Origin: Streptomyces decoyicus
Lineage (GTDB): Bacteria > Actinomycetota > Actinomycetes > Streptomycetales > Streptomycetaceae
Assembly (NCBI RefSeq): GCF_019880305.1
Contig: NZ_CP082301.1
Span: 8,556,001 to 8,620,000 of the forward strand
Direction of reading: 5' to 3'
Length of the DNA: 64,000 bases
The translations under genes were made by a program, and so were the position numbers. Every line of letters begins with the position of its first letter. The stretch's first letter is position 1. Under the pieces are notes generated by a model that saw only the letters and a list, made by a program, of their open reading frames with translations, had not been told where the DNA came from and searched no databases. Positions 8,466-17,261 of the stretch are shown piece after piece.

Positions 8466-9944
8466 CTACCCTTTGCTGTCCACCAGGACTCTTACGGTGT
8501 TGAGCTGGGGGTCCACGGCATCGGGGACGTTCATTCCCGCTTCGATTCCCGAGCGCAGGTAGTGCAGGACGGGCTCGTTGAGGAGCTCGCCCGGCAGTAC
8601 GGCCGGGATGCCGGGTGGGTAGGGGGTGAGCATCTCGGCGGCCACGCGGCCCACGGCGTCCTGGGCGGGAACGTCTTCGACGATGCCGAAGAAGGCGTCG
8701 CGCGGCAGGCAGGTCTGCTGCAGCCGCAGAGTTGCGGGTGGTGGGATGTCGACCGTGGCTTTGGGGCGCAGGTCGGGGGCGGCGGCAGAGACAGCCTTCA
8801 GCGCCTCCAGGAGGACGCGCGCCGTCTCCTGGTCATCAGCGTGGGTGAGCTGAGTGTTGATGCGGCGGTGGTCGGAGAGATGCACATCGACATGTCGGTG
8901 TTCGCGAAGCCAGTCGGCCACCCGGTACCCCGTTGTGTTGAGCCCGGTGACGTCGATGACCACAGGAAGTGGATCGAAGTCGTCGGCCAGGCCGGGCCCG
9001 CAGAAGTTCGCACGGTCGTTGACGTGAAAGCCTTCGATCGCCTCGACGGCTTCCCGCACCTGTGTCGCGAGGTGCAGGGCCCGCTCGAGCAGGCCGCGTC
9101 CGTGCTGGGCCATCTGGCGGCGCCAGCCGTCGAGGCCTGCGTAGATCAGCACGGACGGGCTGGTGGTGCCGAGCAGGTCGGCACGGGTCTTGAGCAAGGC
9201 TGGGTCGATCAGATCGCCCTGCAGATGGAAGACCGAACCCTGCTCCAGACCGCTCCCCATTTTGTGGATGCTGGTCACACAGACGTCCGCGCCGGCGTCC
9301 ATGGCCCAGGCAGGCAGCTCGGGGTGAAAGGGCAGGTGGGCTCCCCAGGCTTCGTCCACGATCAGTGGCCGTTGCCGACGGTGGCAGATATCCGCGAGGG
9401 CGCGGAGATCCGCACAGGCGCCGTACGGGGTCGGGCTCGTGACCAGTGCCCCCTTCGCGTCCGGGTGCGCAGCAAAGACGGATTCGAAATCGTCGGCGGA
9501 CGGCGGGTGCGCCAAGTGCCGTTCGGCGTCCCAGCGGGGGTCCACCCATACCGGCTGGATGCCGGAAAGAATCAGGCCTGCGACGACGGACTTGTGTGCG
9601 TCCCTGCTGACCAGCAACTTCTCGTGAGGATGTGCGACGGAGAGCATGGCGGCCTTCACCGACAAGGAGCTCCCGCAGGTCGAGAAAAAGGTGTGGGAGG
9701 CGTGCACCGCATCGGCCATCAGCTGCTCGGCACATTTGAGTACTCCGCTGCGGGTGCGCCGGTCGTCCAAACCACCGGACGCCAGAACATCCCCGTAGAA
9801 GGCGGCGTCGCCCAGTACTTCACGGACCCGAGGGTCGGCGCCTCGTGCCTGCTTGTGACCAGGGGGACTGAACGACAGGTGTTTCGAGGCGTGATACCGG
9901 GCGAGAGCGTCCAGTACGGGCGCCTGGCTGTGGTCAAGTGACAT
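8466..9944 (-). CDS. Orn/Lys/Arg-type PLP-dependent decarboxylase
   Basis: A 492-aa fold-type-I PLP enzyme of the Orn/Lys/Arg decarboxylase family, compact form without the N-terminal wing domain. Expected reaction: decarboxylation of a basic amino acid to its diamine or amine, in the cytosol. The PLP Schiff-base lysine is Lys228 in SIHKMGSG; Asp197 in LIVDEAWGAH should bind the pyridine nitrogen; His117 in SRDAHKSV should stack on the ring. N-terminal HLSFSPPGHKQARG is the usual substrate-entry motif. The C-terminal domain (from about 400) has PYPPGIPAVLPGE, typical of the family. The exact substrate cannot be read from sequence. The gene is divergent from the molybdopterin oxidoreductase. 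A larger winged paralogue is at 55.0-57.5 kb. Confidence 0.88.
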   Translation of the reverse strand: MSLDHSQAPVLDALARYHASKHLSFSPPGHKQARGADPRVREVLGDAAFYGDVLASGGLDDRRTRSGVLKCAEQLMADAVHASHTFFSTCGSSLSVKAAMLSVAHPHEKLLVSRDAHKSVVAGLILSGIQPVWVDPRWDAERHLAHPPSADDFESVFAAHPDAKGALVTSPTPYGACADLRALADICHRRQRPLIVDEAWGAHLPFHPELPAWAMDAGADVCVTSIHKMGSGLEQGSVFHLQGDLIDPALLKTRADLLGTTSPSVLIYAGLDGWRRQMAQHGRGLLERALHLATQVREAVEAIEGFHVNDRANFCGPGLADDFDPLPVVIDVTGLNTTGYRVADWLREHRHVDVHLSDHRRINTQLTHADDQETARVLLEALKAVSAAAPDLRPKATVDIPPPATLRLQQTCLPRDAFFGIVEDVPAQDAVGRVAAEMLTPYPPGIPAVLPGELLNEPVLHYLRSGIEAGMNVPDAVDPQLNTVRVLVDSKG

Positions 9945-10101
9945 AGCAGACGCTTTCCCGACGCCAAAAGTGAGTAATCGCGTTGCCTTACCTCAGGAAG
10001 GTCGGGGCCGGCCGGCTTGAGAGGGATGCGACGTTAGACAGTAACGGCTCCGGGTACCCATGACGGGTCGCGCTGGGTGTCGTCGAGTCCTGGAGGTAGG
10101 C

Positions 10102-12591
10102 GTGGACGCTTCTGTGGACGGGATCGCACAGCCGTGGGGTAGCCGCACTCCCTTCGGCCGGCACGAGCCGTGGCCGGTCCGTGTGGACACGCACCTGGCC
10201 GCGGGCGTCGAACCGGGCATGGTGGAGAGATGGGTGCAAGCGGCGTCCATCCTGCACTCCGACGGAGACGCGATGGACATCGCCGTCAGCGGCGGGCACA
10301 TGGTGGGCGTGCGGGGCCGCTCTGTGGACCGGGTGACCCGCGGCCGTCTGGGACCGAAGGATCTGTTCGGTTGGCAGGCCAACGCCTCCCCCGATCGGTT
10401 GTCCCGCCCCTTGATTCGCCAGGACGGGCGGCTGGTCGAGTGTGACTGGAACACCGCCATGGAGCGAATCGTTTGCCGTTCCAAGTCGTTGCTCGACGAG
10501 CGCGGTCCGGGGTCGATCGGCTTCTACACCACCGGTCAGCTGTTCTTGGAGGAGTACTACACGCTTGCCGTGCTCGCGCGTGCGGGTATCGGCACGAACC
10601 ACCTGGACGGCAACACCCGTCTGTGCACTTCGACGGCGGCAGAGGCACTCAAGGAGTCGTTCGGCTGTGATGGGCAGCCCGGCAGTTACGACGACATCGA
10701 TCACGCCGATGTGATCGCCCTGTTCGGTCACAACATCGCGGAGACCCAGCCGGTGCAGTGGATGCGGATCCTCGACCGGCTGGAAGGCAGGGACCCGCCC
10801 CGGCTGGTGTGCGTCGACCCACGCCCCACCCAGGCCGCCCGTCGGGCCGCCGTCCATCTTGCGCCACGCCTGGGAACCAACGTGGCGCTGCTGAATGCCC
10901 TGTTGCACGAGATCCTCCGTACCGGCCGGATCGACCATGACTACATCACGGCGCAGACGGTTTGTTTCGACGAACTGCGAGCACGGGTCAAGGACTGCTC
11001 CCCTGAGTGGGCGGCCGAGATCTGTGACGTACCGGCCGACCGGATCAGGGAGGCAGCCGAGGTCGTGGGCAGCGCGGACCGGCTGCTGTCCACGGTCTTG
11101 CAGGGCGTCTACCAGTCCCATCAGGCCACCGCCGCTGTCGTACAGATCAACAACTTGCACCTGATCCGCGGCATGGTCGGGCGGCCAGGGGCCGGAGTCC
11201 TGCAGATGAACGGCCAGCCCACCGCCCAGAACACCCGCGAGTGCGGCGCCAACGGCGACCTGCCGGGCTTTCGCAACTGGGACAACGACCAGCACGTCAC
11301 CGAGCTGGCCAAGGTGTGGAACGTCGAGCCGAAGACCATTCCGCATTACGCCCCGCCCACCCACGCCATGCAGATCTTCCGCTACGCCGAGCAGGGCTCG
11401 GTCCGCATGCTGTGGATCAGCGGTACCAACCCGGCTGTCTCCCTGCCGGAGCTGTCCCGTATCCGTTCGATTCTCGCCCAGGACCGCCTGTTCGTCGTGG
11501 TCCAGGACCTTTTTTTGACCGAGACCGCCCAGCTGGCCGACGTGGTCCTGCCGGCTGCGACGTGGGGTGAGAAGACCGGCACATTGACCAACGCAGACCG
11601 GACCGTGCACCTGTCCGACAAAGCCGTCGAACCGCCGGGCGAGGCAAAGCCGGACCTGGAGATCTTCCTGGACTACGCCGCCCGGATGGACTTCCGCGAC
11701 AAGGACGGCGGGCCCCTGATCACCTGGCACGACCCCGAGACCACTTTCGAGGCGTGGAAACGGTGCAGCGCGGGCCGGCCCTGCGACTACACCGGTCTGA
11801 CGTACGCCGGGCTGCGCCTGGCGGGTGGCATTCAATGGCCGTGCAACGACGAGGCCCCCGATGGGACGGAACGCCTTTACGCCCACGGCATCAGCTGGGC
11901 CCGGCCGGAGGTGTGCGAGTCCTACGGCAAGGACCTGGTGACGGGTGCGACGAACAGCGTCGTCGAGTACAGGTCCCTCAACCCCGACGGCAAAGCCATG
12001 CTCAAGGCCGCCGACTACCTTCCGCCCCACGAGGAACCGACAGAGGAATACCCGTTCCAGCTCACTACCGGCCGGACGATCTATCACTTCCACACCCGCA
12101 CAAAGACCGGCCGTGCCCCGCAGCTGAATGCTGCCGCTCCAGATGTGTGGGTGGAGGTCTCCGCCTTCGACGCCGGCACGCTCGGCTTCCACGAAGGAGA
12201 CATGATGGAAGTCCTCACTCCACGCGGCGGACTGAGGGCGCGTCTGCGGAGCACCGACATCCGGCCGGGCCTTTTGTTCGTACCATTCCATTACGGCTAC
12301 TGGGACACCCCGGCCGGGCACCGACCGGACGACAGCACGCCTGGCCGCGCAGCGAACGAGACGACCATTACGGATTGGGACCCCGTCTCGAAGCAGCCAC
12401 TCTTCAAAACGGCGGCAGCCGCTCTGCGTCTCGTGGAACGCGGCGACGGCGCCAGTGCCCCCGCGCCGACCACCGCAGCGTCCGCCCCGTCCCGGCCCGG
12501 CGACGTTCCCGCCACCATGGGAGGCCCTTCAGCCCGCGTGTCTCAGGTGGGAGATCCTGCCCGGCACAGGCACCAAGGAGACAGCGAGTGA
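10102..12591 (+). CDS. Molybdopterin oxidoreductase (nitrate reductase/formate dehydrogenase-like), no N-terminal Fe-S cysteines
   Basis: An 829-aa protein of the molybdopterin oxidoreductase superfamily. The GTG at 10102 is chosen because GGAGG (10092-10096) lies 5 nt upstream. Key parts: a Mo-bis-MGD domain with NTRLCTSTAAEALK, in which Cys175 is the expected Mo ligand as in periplasmic and assimilatory nitrate reductases; VCVDPRPTQAARRA; WISGTNPAVSLPEL; DVVLPAATWGEKTGTLTNAD; and a C-terminal dinucleotide-binding domain (YPFQLTTGRTIYHFHTRTKT, PDVWVEV). The usual N-terminal CxxCxxxC cluster site is replaced by VQAASILHSDGDAMDIAV, so no [4Fe-4S] centre is expected there. No Tat or Sec signal, so cytoplasmic. 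The stop overlaps the next gene (GTGA), implying coupled translation. Substrate unknown. Confidence 0.85.
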   Translation: MDASVDGIAQPWGSRTPFGRHEPWPVRVDTHLAAGVEPGMVERWVQAASILHSDGDAMDIAVSGGHMVGVRGRSVDRVTRGRLGPKDLFGWQANASPDRLSRPLIRQDGRLVECDWNTAMERIVCRSKSLLDERGPGSIGFYTTGQLFLEEYYTLAVLARAGIGTNHLDGNTRLCTSTAAEALKESFGCDGQPGSYDDIDHADVIALFGHNIAETQPVQWMRILDRLEGRDPPRLVCVDPRPTQAARRAAVHLAPRLGTNVALLNALLHEILRTGRIDHDYITAQTVCFDELRARVKDCSPEWAAEICDVPADRIREAAEVVGSADRLLSTVLQGVYQSHQATAAVVQINNLHLIRGMVGRPGAGVLQMNGQPTAQNTRECGANGDLPGFRNWDNDQHVTELAKVWNVEPKTIPHYAPPTHAMQIFRYAEQGSVRMLWISGTNPAVSLPELSRIRSILAQDRLFVVVQDLFLTETAQLADVVLPAATWGEKTGTLTNADRTVHLSDKAVEPPGEAKPDLEIFLDYAARMDFRDKDGGPLITWHDPETTFEAWKRCSAGRPCDYTGLTYAGLRLAGGIQWPCNDEAPDGTERLYAHGISWARPEVCESYGKDLVTGATNSVVEYRSLNPDGKAMLKAADYLPPHEEPTEEYPFQLTTGRTIYHFHTRTKTGRAPQLNAAAPDVWVEVSAFDAGTLGFHEGDMMEVLTPRGGLRARLRSTDIRPGLLFVPFHYGYWDTPAGHRPDDSTPGRAANETTITDWDPVSKQPLFKTAAAALRLVERGDGASAPAPTTAASAPSRPGDVPATMGGPSARVSQVGDPARHRHQGDSE

Positions 12592-13079
12592 ACGGCATCA
12601 AGCTCATCCTGCGCGCTGTCCATCACGGTGAACAACACCTGGTCAGGGAACTGGTCGCGGTAGCGGAACGCCACCACACCGAGCACGAGATCCACCACGT
12701 CGCTACTGACCTCGCCGGCTGGTCCCGCGAGCACCTCCAGCAAGTGTCGGACACCGCCCGGGACTACGATCTGGCTCTGACCGGTCCGCCAGATGCGTCC
12801 TCCTCCGGCTTCTTGATGACGCTGACGGAGCAGGCAGCCGAGAGGGCGGGATGCCGACCGGAGCCCGGTTTGCTCCTGCTGCGCGATCTGCGGGAGCTGC
12901 ATCTGAGCGCGTCAAACAACTCGCTGCACTGGGAAATGCTCGCCCAAGCGGCACAGGCCACCAAGGACGACAAGCTCCTCGAACTCGCTTCTGCGTGCCA
13001 CCCCCAGACGCTCCGTCAGGTGCGCTGGACGAACACCATGATCAAAATCTTGTGCCCCCAAATTCTGACGAGCCTGTGA
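12588..13079 (+). CDS. Small helical protein coupled to the molybdopterin oxidoreductase
   Basis: A 163-aa protein starting at a GTG that overlaps the previous stop (GTGA), with AAGGAG 7 nt upstream; clearly co-translated with the oxidoreductase. I do not recognise a named family with certainty. It is helical and His/Glu-rich at the N-terminus (HHGEQHLVRELV, ERHHTEHEIHHVATD), with later pieces LLRDLRELHLSASNNSLHWE and CHPQTLRQVRW. This reminds me of four-helix ferritin/hemerythrin-like proteins, but no complete metal motif can be called. Context suggests an accessory, electron-transfer or maturation partner of the Mo enzyme. Confidence 0.75.
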   Translation: MNGIKLILRAVHHGEQHLVRELVAVAERHHTEHEIHHVATDLAGWSREHLQQVSDTARDYDLALTGPPDASSSGFLMTLTEQAAERAGCRPEPGLLLLRDLRELHLSASNNSLHWEMLAQAAQATKDDKLLELASACHPQTLRQVRWTNTMIKILCPQILTSL

Positions 13080-13120
13080 ACGAAAGCCGCGCTGTCAGTA
13101 CTCCAGGTGTAGATCGTGAC

Positions 13121-13330
13121 CGGGAACGCCGGTATCCGTCGGACATGACGAACGCGGAGTGGGCGGCCATCCGGCCGTTGCTGCCGGTGCCGGCCTGGCT
13201 CCAGGGCAGAGGCGGGCAGCCCGAGGGCTACTGCCCCGTCAGCTGCTGGACGCCATCCGCTACCTGGTCGCGGGCGGGATCTCCTGGCGGGGTGCGGGGC
13301 GAACTCAGACCAGATGCCTGCGCCTCGCGA
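13121..13330 (+). mobile_element. IS5-family transposase, N-terminal fragment
   Basis: The forward strand reads ERRYPSDMTNAEWAAIRPLL, PVPAWLQGRGGQPEGYCP, then after a frame change LLDAIRYLVAGGISWR. This is the opening of an IS5-type transposase (the DUF4096 region with YPSD-T-AEW--I-PLLP). It breaks off near 13300; the rest of the element is absent. It sits between the Mo-enzyme operon and corA. Confidence 0.8.
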
Positions 13331-13466
13331 AGAAAGATGTCGGAACCCGCCGGCCCAACGCCGGGGACTTTCCGCCCTGTGGCAGGTGATGCCGCAGAGT
13401 GGGCTGGTGTGTCAGCGCTGAAAAAATGAGGTGCATGGAATGTCTGCTGCGGCGCAGACGTGAGGC

Positions 13467-14456
13467 ATGAGGTGTGTGGTCTACAACGAGCGGACCGGTC
13501 GCGCGGAGCGCGTGAGCTGCCCGCAGGACGACGGTGGTCATGCAGCCACCTTGGGCCGCCTGAAGGAGCTGGCGGAGGGCGAGTTCGCGTGGGTGCACCT
13601 GGACGGGCCGGACGAGCATGATCTGGACGAGCTGAGTGGATATCTCGAACTGCATCCACTGGCCGTTGAGGATGCGGTGCAGGCGTCTCAACGCCCGAAA
13701 CGAGAGCGGTACGGTGATGTGCTGGCCGTGGCGCTGAAGACCCTCTGGTATCTCCCGGAGGGCCCTGAGGTGGAGACCGGGGACGTCATGCTCTTCACTG
13801 GGCCGCGTCTCGCGCTCAGCGTCCGTCACGGTCCGAGCGACCCGACCGCCGAAGCCGCTCGACGGCTCGAGGAAGATCCCAGGACGCTGCGGTTCGGGCC
13901 TCTCGCGGTGCTGCACGCGGTTCTGGACACCGTGGTTGATTCCTACTCCGAGGTCGCTCTTCGCATCCGCGCCGATCTGACGCAGTTGGAGCGCCGGGTG
14001 TTCGCCCCGGCCCGCGAGGACCTGATCGAGGAGATTTACTCCCTCAAGAGGGAGGTCGTCGAGTTCCGGGATGCCGTGGAGCCGTTGGTCCCGGTCGTGC
14101 AGGAATTTGCCAAGTCCCGGGAGGGGTGGCACAAGGAGGCCCTGCCCTACTTCCGCGACGTTGCGGACCACATGCAGCGCACCAATACGGAGGTGCACTC
14201 GCTCGACGAGCTGTTGAACTCCGCCCTCGATGCCCACCTTGCGCGCGTGGGCACATGGCAGAACGACGATATGCGGCGCATATCCTCCTGGGCCGCGATC
14301 CTCGCCACCCCGACACTGATCGCCGGTGTGTACGGCATGAACTTCGCCCACATGCCCGAACTCGGCTGGGTATACGGATACCCGCTCGCGGTCGCCATGA
14401 TGGTCGTGGCCGCAGGTCTGCTGTACCGAGCCTTTCGCCGTAACAACTGGCTGTAG
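13467..14456 (+). CDS. corA: CorA-family magnesium/cobalt transporter
   Basis: A 329-aa inner-membrane protein of the CorA metal ion transporter family, expected to work as a homopentameric Mg2+ (Co2+, Ni2+) channel. The N-terminal ~230 residues form the cytoplasmic domain (FAWVHLDGPDEHDLDELSGY, HPLAVEDAVQASQRPK) and a long stalk helix. The C-terminus has two transmembrane segments with the signature GMN at residues 290-292 (AGVYGMNFAHMPE) and a basic tail ending RRNNWL. Length and features are normal for the family. The gene stands alone, with IS debris upstream and a ~220-bp gap downstream. Confidence 0.93.
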   Translation: MRCVVYNERTGRAERVSCPQDDGGHAATLGRLKELAEGEFAWVHLDGPDEHDLDELSGYLELHPLAVEDAVQASQRPKRERYGDVLAVALKTLWYLPEGPEVETGDVMLFTGPRLALSVRHGPSDPTAEAARRLEEDPRTLRFGPLAVLHAVLDTVVDSYSEVALRIRADLTQLERRVFAPAREDLIEEIYSLKREVVEFRDAVEPLVPVVQEFAKSREGWHKEALPYFRDVADHMQRTNTEVHSLDELLNSALDAHLARVGTWQNDDMRRISSWAAILATPTLIAGVYGMNFAHMPELGWVYGYPLAVAMMVVAAGLLYRAFRRNNWL

Positions 14457-14679
14457 AAGACTCCGAGGCACAGCCCCCCACCTGCTGCTTGAGGGGTGCG
14501 GCTGTCGTTTCGCGGCCTGGAAGCGCTGGGGCGAAGGTCTGGCCATAGAGCCCCGTACCGCACCCCGCCGATCGGTCCCAGTCCCAGGACCGGCGTAAGC
14601 GACGGACTGCCAGGCGGTCGGCAGGACGTCGGAGAGGCAGACGTAGCGCTGCTCCGGTGGGCCATGGGGCATGAGGGGG

Positions 14680-15684
14680 TCAGCGAGCGAAGTCCGGTGG
14701 TGCGCCGTCGAATTCACATACCACAAGACCGTTTTCCACGAGACTTCCCATGATCAGGAATGTCCCGGATCTGCAGACGCTCGTGACCATCCGGTACGGC
14801 GACCTGGCCCGCCGCAGATCACAGACCGTGGAGCCGTCCGGGCGCAGGGCCATGACCCTCACGGTGCGGCGCGGGCGTGGCCGAATCGGCTTCACACCGT
14901 GCCACACCGCTTTTCTGACCTTGGGCGCCGTACGGTGCAGCAAGTCGATGCCGGGTTCTCTGGGCCCGGCCAAAGCGACCCAGAACACGCCGCCGGGCCC
15001 GCGGGAAATGTTGTCGGGGAAGCCCGGTAGATCGCTTACGAGATGGTCGCACCGGCCGGCTTGCGGGCCTTCCAGCCAGAGACGGCGGAGCCGATATGCT
15101 CCGCTCTCGGCCACGACAACGAAGGACTCGTCCTCTGCCAGCGCCACCCCGTTGGCGAACTGCAGGCCGTCCAGCAGTATTTCTGGTGTGCCACCTGGTC
15201 GAAGCCGCAGCAACTGGCCGGTCCCGGTGTGCTCCAAGATGTCGCCCATCCAGTCATCGAGTCCGTAAACGCTGCTGGAAACACTGAAGTAGACGGTCCC
15301 GTCTGCAGCCGCAGCAACGTTGCTGCAGAATCGCAAGGGCTCGCCGTTCAGCTCGTCGGCCAGCACACATACGGCCCCGTCACGCGGGTCGACGCGCAAC
15401 AGCCCGCGTTGCGCATCGCACACCAGCAGCCGACCCTCCGTGGTGGGCTCCAAGCCGAGTGGTCTGCCACCGGTGTGGGCCACTGTCACGGCCACTGTGC
15501 GGCCCACGCCGGAATGCGAAAGTGTCAGCTGCCAAATGGTTCCGTCCGCGGCTCCGGTGACGACTCGGCCCTCGGTGTCGGCCACCACATCTTCAGGTCC
15601 CCGGACCTCGGTGGCGACCACTCGTGGGGCGGGGAACCGTTTCGGGCCACGGGGGCGGCCGACTCGGCCGGCGCCCTGGTTCAC
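14680..15684 (-). CDS. SMP-30/gluconolactonase-like beta-propeller protein
   Basis: A 334-aa six-bladed propeller protein of the SMP-30/gluconolactonase/strictosidine-synthase-like group. Motifs: GPEDVVADTEGRVVTGAADG, FANGVALAEDESFVVVAESG, YRLRRLWLEGPQAG, DLPGFPDNISRGPGGVFWVA. NGVALAEDE and GFPDNI supply metal-binding Glu/Asn/Asp residues in related enzymes, so lactone or ester hydrolysis is plausible; the substrate is unknown. The GTG at 15684 overlaps the stop of the upstream membrane-protein gene (GTGA), so the two are co-translated. No signal peptide, which suggests work in the cytosol beside its membrane partner. Confidence 0.83.
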   Translation of the reverse strand: MNQGAGRVGRPRGPKRFPAPRVVATEVRGPEDVVADTEGRVVTGAADGTIWQLTLSHSGVGRTVAVTVAHTGGRPLGLEPTTEGRLLVCDAQRGLLRVDPRDGAVCVLADELNGEPLRFCSNVAAAADGTVYFSVSSSVYGLDDWMGDILEHTGTGQLLRLRPGGTPEILLDGLQFANGVALAEDESFVVVAESGAYRLRRLWLEGPQAGRCDHLVSDLPGFPDNISRGPGGVFWVALAGPREPGIDLLHRTAPKVRKAVWHGVKPIRPRPRRTVRVMALRPDGSTVCDLRRARSPYRMVTSVCRSGTFLIMGSLVENGLVVCEFDGAPPDFAR

Positions 15685-16325
15685 GAGGCCTTCCGCGCCC
15701 TGGCCGCCTTGAGGCACCGTGTCATCTCTTCGGCATAGGGGAGAGCGACGCAGGCGCTGATGGCGAGGCCGAGGCCGGCCAAGTACTTGACCGACAGGGG
15801 GTTTTCCTTGGGGAGCAGCTTCCAATCGTCTGGCTTGACGCCGCCGCGCAGGGTGGCTCGGACCTGGTCGGCATGCAGACAACATGTGAAAGCCATCGCT
15901 GCCAGCGGCAGGACCTCCAGGAAGCTGTGAATATGCTGTTCCACCGGGCGGACCTCGCGCTCGTCGGTCGCCAAGCTCACGTCCCAGAGCGCCGTGGCTC
16001 CATGAGCGATGGCGGCGCCCCCCATGACGGACAGCACGAGCGGATTCACCTTGGCGAGCAGGCCCATCGCAACCGGGATGCCCGCTTCCGTCATCATCAG
16101 CGCATGCAACGCTGACTCACGTGCTCCGGTGGTTTCCTCGATCCTGGTACGCCGATGCATGATCCAGTCCGCCACTGCCGGCACGAACCACAGGGGCAGA
16201 ACGCCATACATGAGGAATCGTCGGTTCGCGTCCTCGGTATCGAAGGAGCTTGAGGGCACCGGCAGATTGCGTGGACGGCGCCACTTCTGCCAGGCACGCA
16301 GTACCGGGGTGCGTCGAAGGTCCAT
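15681..16325 (-). CDS. Multi-pass membrane protein coupled to the SMP-30-like gene
   Basis: A 214-aa integral membrane protein with about four or five hydrophobic segments: MYGVLPLWFVPAVADWIM (~39-56), MTEAGIPVAMGLLAKVNPLV (~77-96), MGGAAIAHGATALWDV, FLEVLPLAAMAFTCCLHA, and YLAGLGLAISACVALPYAEE. Conserved-looking polar residues sit at membrane edges (DWIMHRRTRIEE, HIHSFLE), so it could be an enzyme. No family name assigned. The ATG at 16325 follows a clear GGAGGAG. It is the first gene of a two-gene operon. Confidence 0.78.
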   Translation of the reverse strand: MDLRRTPVLRAWQKWRRPRNLPVPSSSFDTEDANRRFLMYGVLPLWFVPAVADWIMHRRTRIEETTGARESALHALMMTEAGIPVAMGLLAKVNPLVLSVMGGAAIAHGATALWDVSLATDEREVRPVEQHIHSFLEVLPLAAMAFTCCLHADQVRATLRGGVKPDDWKLLPKENPLSVKYLAGLGLAISACVALPYAEEMTRCLKAARARKAS

Positions 16326-16897
16326 CTCTCCTCCAGACTCGCTACAGCTCCATCGCCCTGGGCGACGCCGCACGCGGCGACAACTCCGACGGTTCTCGAT
16401 GCACCTCTTTCCCGCCGTTCGCAGAGCACGGGCCGGGTACCCCGGCCTCGTTCCTCCCACACCCGGACCTCAGCCGAACGGCCCAAACGAACTCGTCCAG
16501 TAGCGGGCCGGGCCGGGGGCAGCAGCGGCAACGGTCTGGCCCGCATAGGTGGCCGGTGATCGGTGCTCATTGGCGCCGTGTCCTCAGGTGATGCGGTAGG
16601 GATCGGGGTCGGCGCGCAGCGTGCGCCCCTGGCCGGGCCGGGCGGCCCGTCCTCGCCCGGACGTACCCTCCCGCCCGCCGGGTCGAGCGCTGGGCGGCCG
16701 AGGCGCCGAGCGAGGCCAGGACTCCCATCGAACCGTAGTTCGTGCCGGGCGGCGGGGGGCGCCCCATCGGCCGCTCCGGGTTGCGGGCACCCGAGTGCTG
16801 AAGTCCTATGAACGAGTAGCCGCATGTCACAGATCGACCGAGTGGGCCCGCTGCTGCCCAGGCCGCCGGGGAGGCAGGATGCGGACAACTCGGGCGG
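16326..16897. other. Intergenic region, no confident gene
   Basis: Several frames are open on both strands but read as low-complexity Arg/Pro/Gly sequence. The left end should hold the promoter of the reverse-strand membrane-protein operon. Nothing else is recognised. Confidence 0.5.
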
Positions 16898-17170
16898 TTG
16901 TGCGCCGCCCTCGCACCCGCCACCAATGAGGAACTGGAACAGTCCGCCAAGAGCGGATGCGTTCAGGCGATCGGCCAGGCGATCCATGAGCAGGAGCTGC
17001 CGGCGGCCGGGGCGGTGCAGGGCGTGGACGTGTACGGCGATCAGGCCCGAGTGCTGCTGGAGCAGGACACCGTGTTCCTGGCGCACTTCTCCACCGGCTG
17101 GAAGTTGACGGCCGCCGGGTGCCGGCCACGTCCCCAGCGGCCGTATCAGTGCGAGATCAAGGGCGGGTGA
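16898..17170 (+). CDS. Small secreted or lipoprotein-like protein, start uncertain
   Basis: The frame ends NEELEQSAKSGCVQAIGQAI, GVDVYGDQARVLLEQDTVFL, FSTGWKLTAAGCRPRPQRPY and a TGA at 17168. The body looks like a small Streptomyces lipoprotein or exported protein whose two cysteines (SGCVQ, AAGCRP) could pair. The N-terminus is a problem: in frame it reads GQLGRLCAALAPATNEEL, and the only starts are TTG at 16898 or upstream triplets without a ribosome site. An ATG with a better context (16879) is out of frame, so the start may have been lost by a small indel. It lies 7 nt upstream of the next small gene. Confidence 0.5.
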   Translation: MCAALAPATNEELEQSAKSGCVQAIGQAIHEQELPAAGAVQGVDVYGDQARVLLEQDTVFLAHFSTGWKLTAAGCRPRPQRPYQCEIKGG

Positions 17171-17177
17171 CGGAGCC

Positions 17178-17261
17178 ATGCGGACGCTGTTCATCGGGAT
17201 CCTGCTGGTGCTCGTCGGCGGTTTAGCGTACTGCATGACGTTGGGACTGATGCACCGATGA
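17178..17261 (+). CDS. 27-aa single-pass membrane peptide
   Basis: A very short gene: ATG at 17178 preceded by CGGAG, ending in a TGA that overlaps the ATG of the next gene (ATGA, 17258-17261). It encodes MRTLFIGILLVLVGGLAYC followed by MTLGLMHR, one transmembrane helix with a short tail. Position, coupling and clean hydrophobic pattern support a real gene. It is probably a subunit or regulator of the DUF6766 membrane protein encoded next. Confidence 0.65.
   Translation: MRTLFIGILLVLVGGLAYCMTLGLMHR

Noticed and set aside
9988..12321. A 777-codon reverse frame antisense to the molybdopterin oxidoreductase
   Set aside because: The forward frame has conserved family motifs along its entire length; the reverse has none.
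12588..13079. Calling the Mo-enzyme partner a hemerythrin
   Set aside because: His/Glu residues are abundant but the full H-HxxxE-HxxxH-HxxxxD pattern could not be traced.
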